From: JAWABC01 sp043810595
Lineage (GTDB): Archaea; Nanobdellota; Nanobdellia; SCGC-AAA011-G17; VGLX01
Length of the DNA stretch: 64,000 nt
Assembly (NCBI GenBank): GCA_043810595.1
Contig: JBDRNX010000031.1
Coordinates: 38,135-102,134, forward strand
Direction of reading: 5' to 3'
The notes beneath the pieces were generated by a model that saw only the letters and a list, made by a program, of their open reading frames with translations, did no database searches and was not told the DNA's origin. Below are positions 1 to 8,706 of the stretch, in pieces. Numbering within the stretch: position 1 is the first letter of the stretch; the number at the start of each line of letters is the position of its first letter. The translations under genes were made by a program, and so were the position numbers.

Positions 1-504
1 CTAGGTCTGTACGTCTCATAGGTGTATCGGACAACATATCAAGGATCATAACTTTATTGTAAGGAGATCTACTTTCACCTCCTGACTGAGTCACCCCTAG
101 GAGTGATAAAAACGATAGGTTATACTCATTAGCCTTTTTTAATGTAAATGCAGCGATTGGTTTCCCAAAATGTTCCCCTGCATCGCTTATTGACCAGGCT
201 TGTACCCACTTTGAAAAATTATTGTACAATAGTTTTTCCTCGCACACCATACCTATCGGAACAAATGTCTTTTTACAGTAACCTCCATGAGAGCCAGATT
301 TGATACTAAATTGGTAAGAGGTAACCTCATCGAATTCCTTTTTGAGTTGGTACCCTGTTTTTGGGTTTTCGTCAAGTAAAATTAAGTCTGTTTGTTTTGA
401 TTCTGAATTTACACAAGATAAGATAGATGTTAATCTAGAATCTAAAAAGGATGGAAATTCTCTTTGTCTTACAATTTTTCTATCTTTTATTTTATATCTT
501 CTCA
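1..504 (-). CDS. Unknown protein, possible C-terminal winged helix (3' end beyond window)
   Basis: A minus-strand reading frame opens with ATG at 502-504 and stays open for 168 codons to the left edge, so the C-terminus is missing. The start (MRRYKIKDRKIV) has a TTTAAA promoter-like element about 27 bp upstream, at 531-536. The visible part is hydrophilic with no membrane segment. Its last visible stretch (NKVMILDMLSDTPMRRTDL) resembles the first helices of a winged-helix DNA-binding domain. I do not recognise the family. Seen: open frame and start. Inferred: possible regulator. Confidence 0.6.
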
Positions 505-539
505 TAAGTCTCTAATGCTCAAGAATGTCTTTTTAAAGC

Positions 540-1706
540 TTACGCCTTGAATATTTTTGGCAGCCTTGGTGCTTTTTGCCCCTGATACGATCCCCTGTAG
601 GGGTTTTCTATCCCCCCACATAGCTCTTCCAGTTCTACCTTCCCGCAGTACTGTCCGTCTTGTATCCTCCAAGGCCTGAACGACCAGAACTCCAGGGTTA
701 TTTCTCCGTTAAATCCTGGGTCAAAAAATCCTGCAAAGTGCGATAATAATCCTACCCCCAATCCGGTTGCTTCTCTAGATAATCTGCCGCAGAGGTTGCC
801 TAGTTTTACTCTCTCTTTTGTTCCCAGCAAGTATAATCTGTCCTTTTCCATGAACAGCTCTTCATTCCCTTCTATCTCGTCGAAATAGTCTTCAGGTTTA
901 TAGAAATCCGTTTTTGTTAGGTCCAGTGGTTTTGATGCCCCTCTTTTGTGTGCGTAAACTTTTTCTGTGCTCAGTGTTAATTTAAGGCAGTCTTGTTCAA
1001 GTATTTTTTCTAGTCTTAGGAGCTTGTTGTCTTGGTACACGCTGACCAATTCACTTCCGTAGTGTGCTTTTATCTGCCCTCTGGTTAGGTGAGATGAATC
1101 TCTTTCTCTAAGTCTCATCTGGAACAGTCTTGTCTGTGCTGGTTTGAGCAGTATTGGAAATGCGAAAGGTTCTACTACGAAATAGAAGTGGTCTGGTTCT
1201 CTTGTTGGCACCCCTGGTTCAAGCACTCCGAATTTTTCTGAGAAAGCATGGCACATGCACCCTACTCTTCCTGTCGTGCTTTTTGCATCTGTTTCTCCTT
1301 CGAAAAGTTCAGGTAGCCTTACTTTCTCATGGCTCTTTACAACATAAATGTAACTGGGGTTGCAAACATAACCCTCTTCAGGGATTCTTATTTTGTTTAT
1401 CGCATGCCTGTGTAGTGCTAGCAGGTTGAATCTTGTGAATCCAGCATTCAGCACATAAAGTTCATTTCCCACTCTGAGTTCTATGGATGAGGGTTGTATC
1501 TGGTCTGGCTCAGGCTCTGGGTCCATTACAAACCCTTTGCTCGTTACTAGTCTATGTGTGGTGCGGTCTTCTGCTATTAAGCCTTGTCTTACAGAATTGC
1601 GGTAAGGTGGCTCTGTATGAAGGTCAGGTAAAAATGTATTGATTAGGTAGTCCATGTTGCGGTATTTCAGCAATTCCTTTATTTTTTGGTCTGTTAAAGC
1701 ACCCAT
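540..1706 (-). CDS. dcd: 2'-deoxycytidine 5'-triphosphate deaminase, two-domain form
   Basis: Deaminates dCTP to dUTP for thymidylate supply. The 388-residue protein is twice the usual Dcd length and contains two dCTP deaminase/dUTPase-like halves. The first half has IQPSSIELRVG (about residue 70) and an AKSTTGR motif (about 141). The second has LSREATGLGVGLL and DPGFNGEITLEF (about 310-345), where the glutamate of TLE matches the catalytic glutamate of Dcd. The first half lacks that DPGF..TLE segment, so only the C-terminal half looks catalytic. This long form is best known from alphaproteobacteria (the DCD Pfam family), which makes transfer possible. Start: ATG at 1706. It lies alone, 60 bp from tyrS. 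Confidence 0.85.
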   Translation of the reverse strand: MGALTDQKIKELLKYRNMDYLINTFLPDLHTEPPYRNSVRQGLIAEDRTTHRLVTSKGFVMDPEPEPDQIQPSSIELRVGNELYVLNAGFTRFNLLALHRHAINKIRIPEEGYVCNPSYIYVVKSHEKVRLPELFEGETDAKSTTGRVGCMCHAFSEKFGVLEPGVPTREPDHFYFVVEPFAFPILLKPAQTRLFQMRLRERDSSHLTRGQIKAHYGSELVSVYQDNKLLRLEKILEQDCLKLTLSTEKVYAHKRGASKPLDLTKTDFYKPEDYFDEIEGNEELFMEKDRLYLLGTKERVKLGNLCGRLSREATGLGVGLLSHFAGFFDPGFNGEITLEFWSFRPWRIQDGQYCGKVELEELCGGIENPYRGSYQGQKAPRLPKIFKA

Positions 1707-1766
1707 AGAATCCCTTTTGATTATGTAGTTATTTATACTTTTGTGAATTGAAAAATATATTAAGAA

Positions 1767-2837
1767 TTATCTTGTGATTTCAAAGGAGCTTACTTCTTCT
1801 AGTAGTTTTTTTGCTTTTGCGTTTGTTTTGAAGTGTTTTCTCACGGGTTCTATTAGCTTGTTGACGTGTATCGCTGCGGCTTCCTTCAAGTCTAAGGGGT
1901 GTATCTCTCCATTTGAGTAGAGCTTTGTCAGTTCCTTGTAATCAGCCACTGTTAGAGGTCCTTGTTTTTTTCTCTCTATTTTTATTTCTTTGAATTTCTC
2001 GAAGAGTATGTAATTGTAGTATTCCATTATTGGGTTTTCATGAGTTTCTTTTTCCGGGCAGTATGCTTTCATGATCTTCCTTTTTACCTCTTCTTCCGTG
2101 TCTGTCATGAATATTGCTGTGTCCGGCTTGCTTTTGCTCATCTTCATTTCTATGGCTTTCTCAACTGTGTCTTTTTCGCTTGTTTCGACTTTTTGCAGTC
2201 CTGCTAGCATGTGGTGGCTTATTATTACTGGTTTCCACCATCCTAACTTTGGTCCTATCTCTCTTGCCAGGACGTTTACTTTTCTCTGGTCCATTCCCAG
2301 CTGTGTTATGTCTGCTTCCAGTTGGAATATGTCTGCGCACTGCATGCACGGGTAGAGTATTTGTGATGCTTGCATTACCTCTTCTTCTTTTCTTCCCATT
2401 ATCTGTCCGCATCTTATTATCCTGTTTAGTGTTGAGTTCCTTGCTATCTGCATGACTTTTTTCCAGTAGTCTTGTTCTTTAACAAGGTCGTTTGCCCAGA
2501 TGAATTCTACTTTGTCCAGGTCCATCCCTGCGGTTTTCCAGACTTCTATGAGGTATTTGCCTACTGTTTGTATTTTGTTCAGGTCACCGCCCATTTTATT
2601 GTTTGCCCAAGCGTGCCAGTCTGCTACCAGCATCTTGAATTTTACGCCTGTTTTTGTCATCTTGTTGACGTTGATTGCTCTCATGATTCCTTGTGCTATG
2701 TGTACTTTTCCAGAAGGTTCGAATCCGTCATAGGCTATTGGGTGGGCTTTTTTGTTTAGAAGTTCTCTGAGTTCTTCTTCTGTGATTATCTCTTCGCCCA
2801 CTTGTCTTATCAAATCAAGTCTTGCCTCTGTGTTCAT
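1767..2837 (-). CDS. tyrS: Tyrosyl-tRNA synthetase, archaeal/eukaryotic type
   Basis: Charges tRNA-Tyr in the cytoplasm. The 356-residue length suits the short archaeal enzyme without a bacterial S4 domain. The ATP-binding HIGH variant is HIAQG (residues 46-50), after YDGFEPSGKVH, which is diagnostic for the TyrRS/TrpRS class Ic family. The KMSKS loop is intact (KMSKSKPDTAIFM, about residues 231-243). The QMGADQ-like segment appears as QLGMDQRKVN. It starts at ATG 2837 with an AT-rich leader and is read toward dcd. Confidence 0.96.
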   Translation of the reverse strand: MNTEARLDLIRQVGEEIITEEELRELLNKKAHPIAYDGFEPSGKVHIAQGIMRAINVNKMTKTGVKFKMLVADWHAWANNKMGGDLNKIQTVGKYLIEVWKTAGMDLDKVEFIWANDLVKEQDYWKKVMQIARNSTLNRIIRCGQIMGRKEEEVMQASQILYPCMQCADIFQLEADITQLGMDQRKVNVLAREIGPKLGWWKPVIISHHMLAGLQKVETSEKDTVEKAIEMKMSKSKPDTAIFMTDTEEEVKRKIMKAYCPEKETHENPIMEYYNYILFEKFKEIKIERKKQGPLTVADYKELTKLYSNGEIHPLDLKEAAAIHVNKLIEPVRKHFKTNAKAKKLLEEVSSFEITR

Positions 2838-2890
2838 GTTAAGTTTTTATTAGAATTAATATTATAAAACTTTCTGTTCGGGTTAACTTA

Positions 2891-3415
2891 TTATTCTTGT
2901 AAGCTTATCTCAAATATGTCTTCTATCTCCTCTTTCTGTGTTTCAAGGATATTCTTGTCTGATTTGTTGCATGCGCAGTTGCATGTCTTTTCAAGGTCTT
3001 TCTCAAAATACAGCACGCCCCTGTTCCAGTTTAGCGGGTATATCCTGCATATTGTCGGTATAACCCGCCTGGGCAGGTTTTTTTCAGTTACCAGTTTGTA
3101 TAGAGCGCATCCTTTTCCTTTTGGAAGGTGGAATATGCATTGTCCTGTTTTGTTTTCATTGCTTTCAACTGAGTTTCCGCCAAGGTAGTCTGGGTCCCCA
3201 GACCATTTTCCTTTGAAGAATTTTTTGGGGGTTATTGCAAGTGTTTTTCCTATACTGCCTTTATGTTTTATTATAAGGTCGTGTGATTCTTTGTCAATAT
3301 CGCACCCCCCGATGCAGCAGGCATCATCACACGGTGTTCCATAGCACGTCCTTTCATCAAATCCTTTGCAGGTGTTTACTTCTTTTGCTACTTTTGTTAT
3401 TCTAATCTTATCCAT
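2891..3415 (-). CDS. Cysteine-rich protein, YkgJ/CxxCxxCC-like
   Basis: A 174-residue soluble protein with many cysteines in the N-terminal half (CKGFDERTCYGTPCDDACC, then GGC), a middle pair (CIFH, CALY) and a C-terminal set (PTICRIYPL and CNCAC). This spread resembles the YkgJ/UPF0153 family of putative zinc or Fe-S cluster proteins, including the segment around a Cys-Arg-x-Tyr-Pro motif. Substrate and role are unknown. It is 53 bp upstream of tyrS on the same strand and may be co-transcribed with it. Family assignment is tentative. Confidence 0.6.
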   Translation of the reverse strand: MDKIRITKVAKEVNTCKGFDERTCYGTPCDDACCIGGCDIDKESHDLIIKHKGSIGKTLAITPKKFFKGKWSGDPDYLGGNSVESNENKTGQCIFHLPKGKGCALYKLVTEKNLPRRVIPTICRIYPLNWNRGVLYFEKDLEKTCNCACNKSDKNILETQKEEIEDIFEISLQE

Positions 3416-3526
3416 CCTTTATTTTTTATACGCCAGTGTTTAATAATTTTACTTTAGTCCTTTTTTCCGTAAATCTTCCGTAATTTTCTTAGCCATGTTT
3501 ATTAAGAAATTTCTAAAAGCCATTTT

Positions 3527-4729
3527 ATGCTTGCCTCTATAATTATTGCAATATTGGTTGGTTGTTTCTTAGGCATATTTACAGGCCTCTGTCCCGGCGT
3601 TCATATCAACCTGGTTGCTGTTCTCCTCCTCACCTATTCTGCTCTCTTCCTTAGTTATGTTTCTCCTTTGTTTCTTGCCGTTGTTATTGCTTCGATGTCC
3701 ATCACCCATACTTTTCTAGATACTATTCCTAGTATTTTTCTTGGCGCTCCTGATTCTGATACTGTTCTTTCTGTTCTTCCTGGCCACAGGATGCTTATCA
3801 AGGGCCGTGGATATGAGGCTGTGATGCTCACTGTCATCGGTTCCCTGGGTGCGCTCGTTATCGTAGTTGCTCTTACTCCTGTAGTCATCCTTGCGGTTTC
3901 TAAGGGTTATCCCTTGATTAAGCCTTTCATAGGTTTTATTCTTGTTTTTTCTTCTGCTTTTCTTGTCTGGCGTGAGAAAAAGGCTAGGTATTGGGCTTTG
4001 GTTCTTTTCCTAGTTTCGGGTGCTCTGGGCATTTTTGTTCTCAACATTCTTGATTTGAAGGATCCTTTGTTTCCCATGTTGTCAGGTTTATTCGGTACCT
4101 CGATGCTTGTTGTTAGTGTTAGGGAAAACACGAAGATTCCTAAGCAGAAGCATAAGAGTATTACAATTTCCAAGAAATGTTTTTGGCAGGCTTTGTTTTC
4201 TTCTGTTTTTTCTTCTTCTCTCTGTTCTTTTCTTCCTGCTCTCGGCCCTACCCAAGCTGCTATTATCGGTTCTCAGTTTTGTAAAAAGTTAGGTGATAAG
4301 GGTTTTCTTGTTCTTGTCGGAGGTATCAGCACGGTTAACATGGTTTTGAGTTTTGTTTCTCTGTACGTTATTGGTAAGGCCAGGAACGGTTCTATAGTTA
4401 CTATGTCTGAGATTCTTAAGAATTTTAATTTTGATTTGATGGTCCTTTTTATTGGTGTTTCTCTTTTGGCTGCTTGTGTTGCTACTTTTCTTGCGGTTTT
4501 CTTTACTTCCAGGTTTTCTGTTTGGATTTGCAGGGTTAACTATAAGGCTTTGTGCATTTCCATAATAATTTTTATTGTTTTTCTTGTTTTTCTTCTCTCG
4601 GGTTTTGTGGGTTTTCTTGTTTTGTGTGGTGCTACTTTTGTTGGTTTATTCCCTGCTTATCTTGGTATCGGTAGAAATCACATGATGGGTTGTTTGATCT
4701 TGCCCGTTATTTTTTATTTCTTTTTATAA
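3527..4729 (+). CDS. TctA-superfamily (DUF112-like) polytopic membrane protein
   Basis: A 400-residue integral membrane protein with about ten hydrophobic segments. The N-terminal signature GIFTGLCPGVHINL (residues 16-29) matches the glycine/proline-rich motif of TctA permeases, and a related segment LPALGPTQAAIIGSQ (about 235) marks the second inverted half. Bacterial TctA works with TctB and a periplasmic binding protein, but no such partners are seen here, as is usual for archaeal homologues. The substrate is unknown. Start: ATG 3527. Confidence 0.8.
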   Translation: MLASIIIAILVGCFLGIFTGLCPGVHINLVAVLLLTYSALFLSYVSPLFLAVVIASMSITHTFLDTIPSIFLGAPDSDTVLSVLPGHRMLIKGRGYEAVMLTVIGSLGALVIVVALTPVVILAVSKGYPLIKPFIGFILVFSSAFLVWREKKARYWALVLFLVSGALGIFVLNILDLKDPLFPMLSGLFGTSMLVVSVRENTKIPKQKHKSITISKKCFWQALFSSVFSSSLCSFLPALGPTQAAIIGSQFCKKLGDKGFLVLVGGISTVNMVLSFVSLYVIGKARNGSIVTMSEILKNFNFDLMVLFIGVSLLAACVATFLAVFFTSRFSVWICRVNYKALCISIIIFIVFLVFLLSGFVGFLVLCGATFVGLFPAYLGIGRNHMMGCLILPVIFYFFL

Positions 4730-4767
4730 CCATAATCTTTTTATACCCTATTGGAGGTGTTAACCGC

Positions 4768-5028
4768 ATGACTGGGAAGCATAGGGATTTTGTCTTTAAA
4801 CCTGCAAGGTCTTATCCTGTTGGCACGCATTTGAAGCTTGAAAAAATTATCAAAGAGGGACAGTCTGAATCGATAATTCGTGTTAGGGCTAAGATGGGTT
4901 ATGTGAATGATGTTTACATACTTCATGCCAGCGAGCCTAAAAAATATATTGGCAAGAATCTTGTAATAAAGAAAGTTGTACCTGATTTCATGCGCAACAC
5001 CTATTATCTTCAGCCAAGTATAGTGTAG
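4768..5028 (+). CDS. Small basic hypothetical protein (86 aa)
   Basis: The start is set at ATG 4768 because GGAGGTG stands 9 bp upstream (4753-4759). A longer frame to 4690 would run into the preceding gene. The protein (MTGKHRDFVFKP...) is rich in basic and beta-branched residues and could be a small beta-barrel, but I do not recognise it. It follows the TctA-like gene by 38 bp and faces the zinc-ribbon gene end to end with a 6-bp gap. Confidence 0.6.
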   Translation: MTGKHRDFVFKPARSYPVGTHLKLEKIIKEGQSESIIRVRAKMGYVNDVYILHASEPKKYIGKNLVIKKVVPDFMRNTYYLQPSIV

Positions 5029-5034
5029 TACGAA

Positions 5035-5184
5035 TTATTTCTTTTTTGCCTTTTTCTTCTTATCTTCTTCTTCCAGTATTAATGCTCCTATATACCCACA
5101 TTTCTTGCATATGTATTTTCCGAAGTGCGCGCCCATGTACAGGGTTATGTCTTCGGATTTGCATTTTGGGCATTTCAGAACCAT
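5035..5184 (-). CDS. Zinc-ribbon protein (49 aa) downstream of DP2
   Basis: A 49-residue protein starting at ATG 5184, overlapping the 3' end of the DP2 gene by 10 bp, so the two are probably translationally coupled. It has one zinc ribbon, CPKCKSEDI (Cys 5 and 8) and CKKCGY (near residue 31), followed by an acidic then lysine-rich tail (EEEDKKKKAKKK). The position at the end of the cdc6-DP1-DP2 operon suggests a nucleic-acid-binding accessory protein, but that is inference. An earlier in-frame start lies inside DP2 and is unlikely. Confidence 0.7.
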   Translation of the reverse strand: MVLKCPKCKSEDITLYMGAHFGKYICKKCGYIGALILEEEDKKKKAKKK

Positions 5185-8100
5185 TTGCCCAGGGCCTCTT
5201 GTTTGTCTACTTCTTTTCCGAATACGCTGTCTATCCTGTTTTTGGTCAACTCTAGGGTTTGTCTCAAGTAGGGTGGAAGCGAGTATTTCTCTGCCAAGAA
5301 CAGTGATGGCGCCAGGTATTTTATGATGCTTCCTTGTGATATCGTAAATATTATCCTTCCTCCGCATTTGCATCTTCCAGTTAATGGAGGTCTTCTGTAT
5401 TTCTGGTTGCAGTCTACGCATCTGAATTGTTGCATTGAGAATTTTCTCAGGTTTCCTCTTATGTCCCTGAGTAGGTGCTTTTCTATCACCAGTCTTGCTA
5501 CGTCTGCTTCGTCTACTGCCCTTATTTTTTCTGCTAGCTGTAATTGTTTCATTATTTTTTCCAGCATGGTTGGTATGTTTTTGTATGCGCTTCTTCTTGT
5601 TCCATCGTTTATGTCCGTTGTGTCATGCGTGAATCCGTAATCGTAGTATTGTTTTTCTGTTCCCAGTCTTGATTTTAGTTGTTCTATTTGTATTTCCCAG
5701 GGGTATTTGTATTCTTGTGCTGCTTCGTACAGCTCTAGGGGGTACTCGTATACGACGTCCATGTCAAATACCATGTCGTCTACTTCTGTGGGTATTATTT
5801 TTGATGATTGCACTAGCGGTGCGTCCTGTACAGATCCCCTGTGGGAGGGCAGGTAGCTTCTCGAGAAGTTTATTAGTGCATCTAGCAGTAGTATTACGCA
5901 TGCCTCATCTCCATCTGCATCTCTTCTCATCAGGCTGTGGTAGAGTGGGTGTGCCATGAATCCTTGTGTTTTTGAGAATCCTATTATTCTTGCTACCACT
6001 CCTGCTGATGTGTGGGGGCTCATTCCAAGTACAAGGTGTCCAACCAGTTCTTTTTCTGTCTTTAGGTTGTAGAATTTTTTCATTCCGTAGAGTCTTAGTA
6101 GCATTTCGTCTATGAATTTTGATACCCTGAATAGTACTTTGTCCGCTCCTTCCTCTGGTCCTTCTGTGAATCCCGGTAGTACTACGTCTTGTGGTTTTAG
6201 TTCTAGTATTTGGTCGTCTCTTTCCAGTTTCTTGTCGTATATGTCTTTTTCGTAGCCCAGTTCTTTTAGTTTTGCTACGCTTATTCCTATTTCTTTTGGC
6301 TTGAAGTGTGTGAGCACAGTTTCTGTCATGTCATACCTTATTGTTCCGTCTTTGTTTACGTATACTTTGTTTATCGCTCTCAGGATTCCCTTAGCCAGGT
6401 TTTCTGGTATGTGGTTTTTGTTTGATGTTCCCCTTACTCCTTTGATCACGGGGGGTATGTTTTTTGTTTTTATTTTTTTGATTGCTTGATCGAAGTAGTA
6501 TTTTATGTCTATTTCTTGTGTTTTGTAGTTCTGGTTTTTTCCGTGTTCTCCGCATTGGTCTGTTTCGTAGTCTTTTTTGCATCTCGGGCAGTGGTAGAGT
6601 TTCTTTGTTTTTTCTCCGCATTGCTCGCAGATTGGGTATATGGTTGTTTTGTTGCATTTTTCGCATTTGTGTATCGGGAAGTCTCCTGTCACTTTTCCCT
6701 TTTCTATAGCCGTTTTGAAGTTTCTCATCTTTCCGCCTTCTTGTCCCACCGGGAATAGTACTTGCGGGCTTCCGTCCATCTCTCTCTGTTTTGCTTTTTC
6801 AGGCCTTCCCATCCTCGCTCCTATGAACGTTCCTGACTTGTCTCTTATGGTTATTCCTGAGATTGCATTCACTATTTCCAGCACGTTTTCAGTTTCCATG
6901 CCGTTTATTTTTTGCACTACCTCATCTACGTGGTTGAATTCATCTAATCCCAGTGCTGCCAGCAGTGCTGTTACTTCGTCTCCCTTTATTGTTATGTTTT
7001 CTTTTGCTGTTACAGTATGGGGTAATCCTAGAAGTTCTAGTGCTCTTTTCGGGTCTTTTCCCTCTACGTCGCTTGTTACGTCGTAGACGTATGGCAGTGT
7101 TATTTTGTCTTTTTCTGTTTTGCCTTGTTTTATCCAGTTCAACAGCGTTAGCAGTTGTTTTTTGTTTATTTCTTTCCAATGGTATGTGTGTTTTGGATGC
7201 AGCGGCACTTTGTTTTGTCTTGCTATTTTTATTGATTCTTCTATGTCGTTTACTTCTTTTTTTATCCCTGCTTTTTCGAGTTCTTTCTTGTACCACTCCT
7301 CATTATAGCCGCAAGGTACTAGTCTGTGAGCCCTGTTGAAGAAATCACCATAATTTATGAGTATGTCCCCTAGGAATATTATTTCTTCGACATCTTTGAC
7401 GTATTTTCTTGCTTTCTCTTCAGTGTCTAGCATCATTACTGATCCGTTTTTCAGCTTCACAGTTGGTCCTTCTATTTGGTCGCATACTGCTATTGCTGTC
7501 GCTTTTCCCGGTCTTTCCATTTTTAGTTGGGTTCCTATTGCTACGAAGTCGTCCATCACTGCCATGCTCGCAGGGTGTACTGCATCAGAGCTGAACCCCG
7601 AGTTTCTGCATCTTCCGTACCTTAGTCTGAATCCGCCTTTTCTTAGCGGGTGTGTGAGTACCGGTCTTCCTCCCACAAGGTCGTGTATGAACGTGTAGTC
7701 TGGTTTGATTTTTTCTTGTGCCCCCTCTTCTCCTTGTGCTTTGCTTTTTTTCTGTATTTCTAGGAATTCGTCAAGGAAGTCCCATTGTTCAAGTTCAAAG
7801 TCTTTTCCCCATTTTTTAAGCTGTGTGTTTACTTTCTTTGCTTTTTGTGCCAAACATTCTGCTAGAACTAAGCATGGCCCGTTCCTTATTCTGTTGGTTC
7901 CTATTCTTTTCAAATCCTTGTAGTTGCTTACCTCATATTTTTCTGAAGGGTCGCCGTCAATTTGTACTGGCAGTTTTTTTATCAAAAATCTTAGTTCTTC
8001 TTCGCTAGGGTAGTATTGTAGGTTGGTTACTCTATCATGGTAATCGTATACTTCTGTTACGTTCCTGTTCAGTTCTTCTTCTGTGATGTCATATGCCTCA

Positions 8101-8627
8101 TATCCCATCTTCTTTCTTATGTAGTCAGCTATTAACACTGATACTGATGCTCCTGTTCCTCCTGCGCTTCTTACGGGTCCTGAGTACATTAACGCAAAAT
8201 AATTTTTTCCGTCTCTTCTCTGTCTTATTTGTAGTTCAACAAAGCCTTCTAGTGGTGATGCTACTACTCCTACTGTTGCGTATGCAAACCCTACCCTTAT
8301 TCCTATTTCCATGGCTTCTCTTTCGTCTTTGAATTTGCAGAATTTTTGTTGTGTTACTTCTAGTGCTACTGTTAGTGCTACTCTCCAGTCTAGTGTGCCA
8401 TACTGCTTTTCGAGTTCGTGTATTCTTTGTACCACTCCAGAACCTTTGATTTGCGGTGCTACTGCGCTTATCAGTCCTTCTACTCTTTCTGCCATGTTAG
8501 CTGCAAGTGGTATTTCTACGTAATCTAGAGGGTCGTGGCCTTTTTTTCTTGCTTCTTCAGCTGTTTTGTAGCATTTTTGCAGTTCGAGGTCTAGATTCTC
8601 AAAATATTTGTCTATTTCTGTAGGCAT
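5175..8627 (-). CDS. polC: DNA polymerase D large catalytic subunit (DP2)
   Basis: Catalytic subunit of the archaeal replicative polymerase PolD. At 1150 residues it is full length and intein-free. Visible hallmarks: the N-terminal SGPVRSAGGTGASVSVL motif (about 149-165); a four-cysteine cluster around CEKCNKTTIYPICEQC (about 655-700); the catalytic RRDADGDEACV motif (about 905-915), whose aspartates bind metal; and a C-terminal zinc module with CVDC and CKCGG (about 1073-1095). The last eight residues, QEALGKWF, form a textbook PCNA-binding PIP box (Q-x-x-L-x-x-W-F). The start follows a GGGGG ribosome site about 10 bp upstream. It is the third gene of the minus-strand run cdc6-DP1-DP2. Confidence 0.97.
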   Translation of the reverse strand: MPTEIDKYFENLDLELQKCYKTAEEARKKGHDPLDYVEIPLAANMAERVEGLISAVAPQIKGSGVVQRIHELEKQYGTLDWRVALTVALEVTQQKFCKFKDEREAMEIGIRVGFAYATVGVVASPLEGFVELQIRQRRDGKNYFALMYSGPVRSAGGTGASVSVLIADYIRKKMGYEAYDITEEELNRNVTEVYDYHDRVTNLQYYPSEEELRFLIKKLPVQIDGDPSEKYEVSNYKDLKRIGTNRIRNGPCLVLAECLAQKAKKVNTQLKKWGKDFELEQWDFLDEFLEIQKKSKAQGEEGAQEKIKPDYTFIHDLVGGRPVLTHPLRKGGFRLRYGRCRNSGFSSDAVHPASMAVMDDFVAIGTQLKMERPGKATAIAVCDQIEGPTVKLKNGSVMMLDTEEKARKYVKDVEEIIFLGDILINYGDFFNRAHRLVPCGYNEEWYKKELEKAGIKKEVNDIEESIKIARQNKVPLHPKHTYHWKEINKKQLLTLLNWIKQGKTEKDKITLPYVYDVTSDVEGKDPKRALELLGLPHTVTAKENITIKGDEVTALLAALGLDEFNHVDEVVQKINGMETENVLEIVNAISGITIRDKSGTFIGARMGRPEKAKQREMDGSPQVLFPVGQEGGKMRNFKTAIEKGKVTGDFPIHKCEKCNKTTIYPICEQCGEKTKKLYHCPRCKKDYETDQCGEHGKNQNYKTQEIDIKYYFDQAIKKIKTKNIPPVIKGVRGTSNKNHIPENLAKGILRAINKVYVNKDGTIRYDMTETVLTHFKPKEIGISVAKLKELGYEKDIYDKKLERDDQILELKPQDVVLPGFTEGPEEGADKVLFRVSKFIDEMLLRLYGMKKFYNLKTEKELVGHLVLGMSPHTSAGVVARIIGFSKTQGFMAHPLYHSLMRRDADGDEACVILLLDALINFSRSYLPSHRGSVQDAPLVQSSKIIPTEVDDMVFDMDVVYEYPLELYEAAQEYKYPWEIQIEQLKSRLGTEKQYYDYGFTHDTTDINDGTRRSAYKNIPTMLEKIMKQLQLAEKIRAVDEADVARLVIEKHLLRDIRGNLRKFSMQQFRCVDCNQKYRRPPLTGRCKCGGRIIFTISQGSIIKYLAPSLFLAEKYSLPPYLRQTLELTKNRIDSVFGKEVDKQEALGKWF

Positions 8628-8706
8628 GTAGAATGATTACCCCCTTTCCCTACTGCTTTATTCCTTTGTTGTTTTTATTGTTTTTGGTTTTATAGAATAA
8701 TAGTTT

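Noticed and set aside
2707..2730. GGTTCGAATCC, a T-loop-like word suggesting a tRNA
   Set aside because: It lies inside tyrS, encoding the GFEPSGK segment, and no cloverleaf forms around it.
3449..3496. Minus-strand 15-codon frame MAKKITEDLRKKGLK
   Set aside because: Protein-like but without a ribosome site and too short to support.
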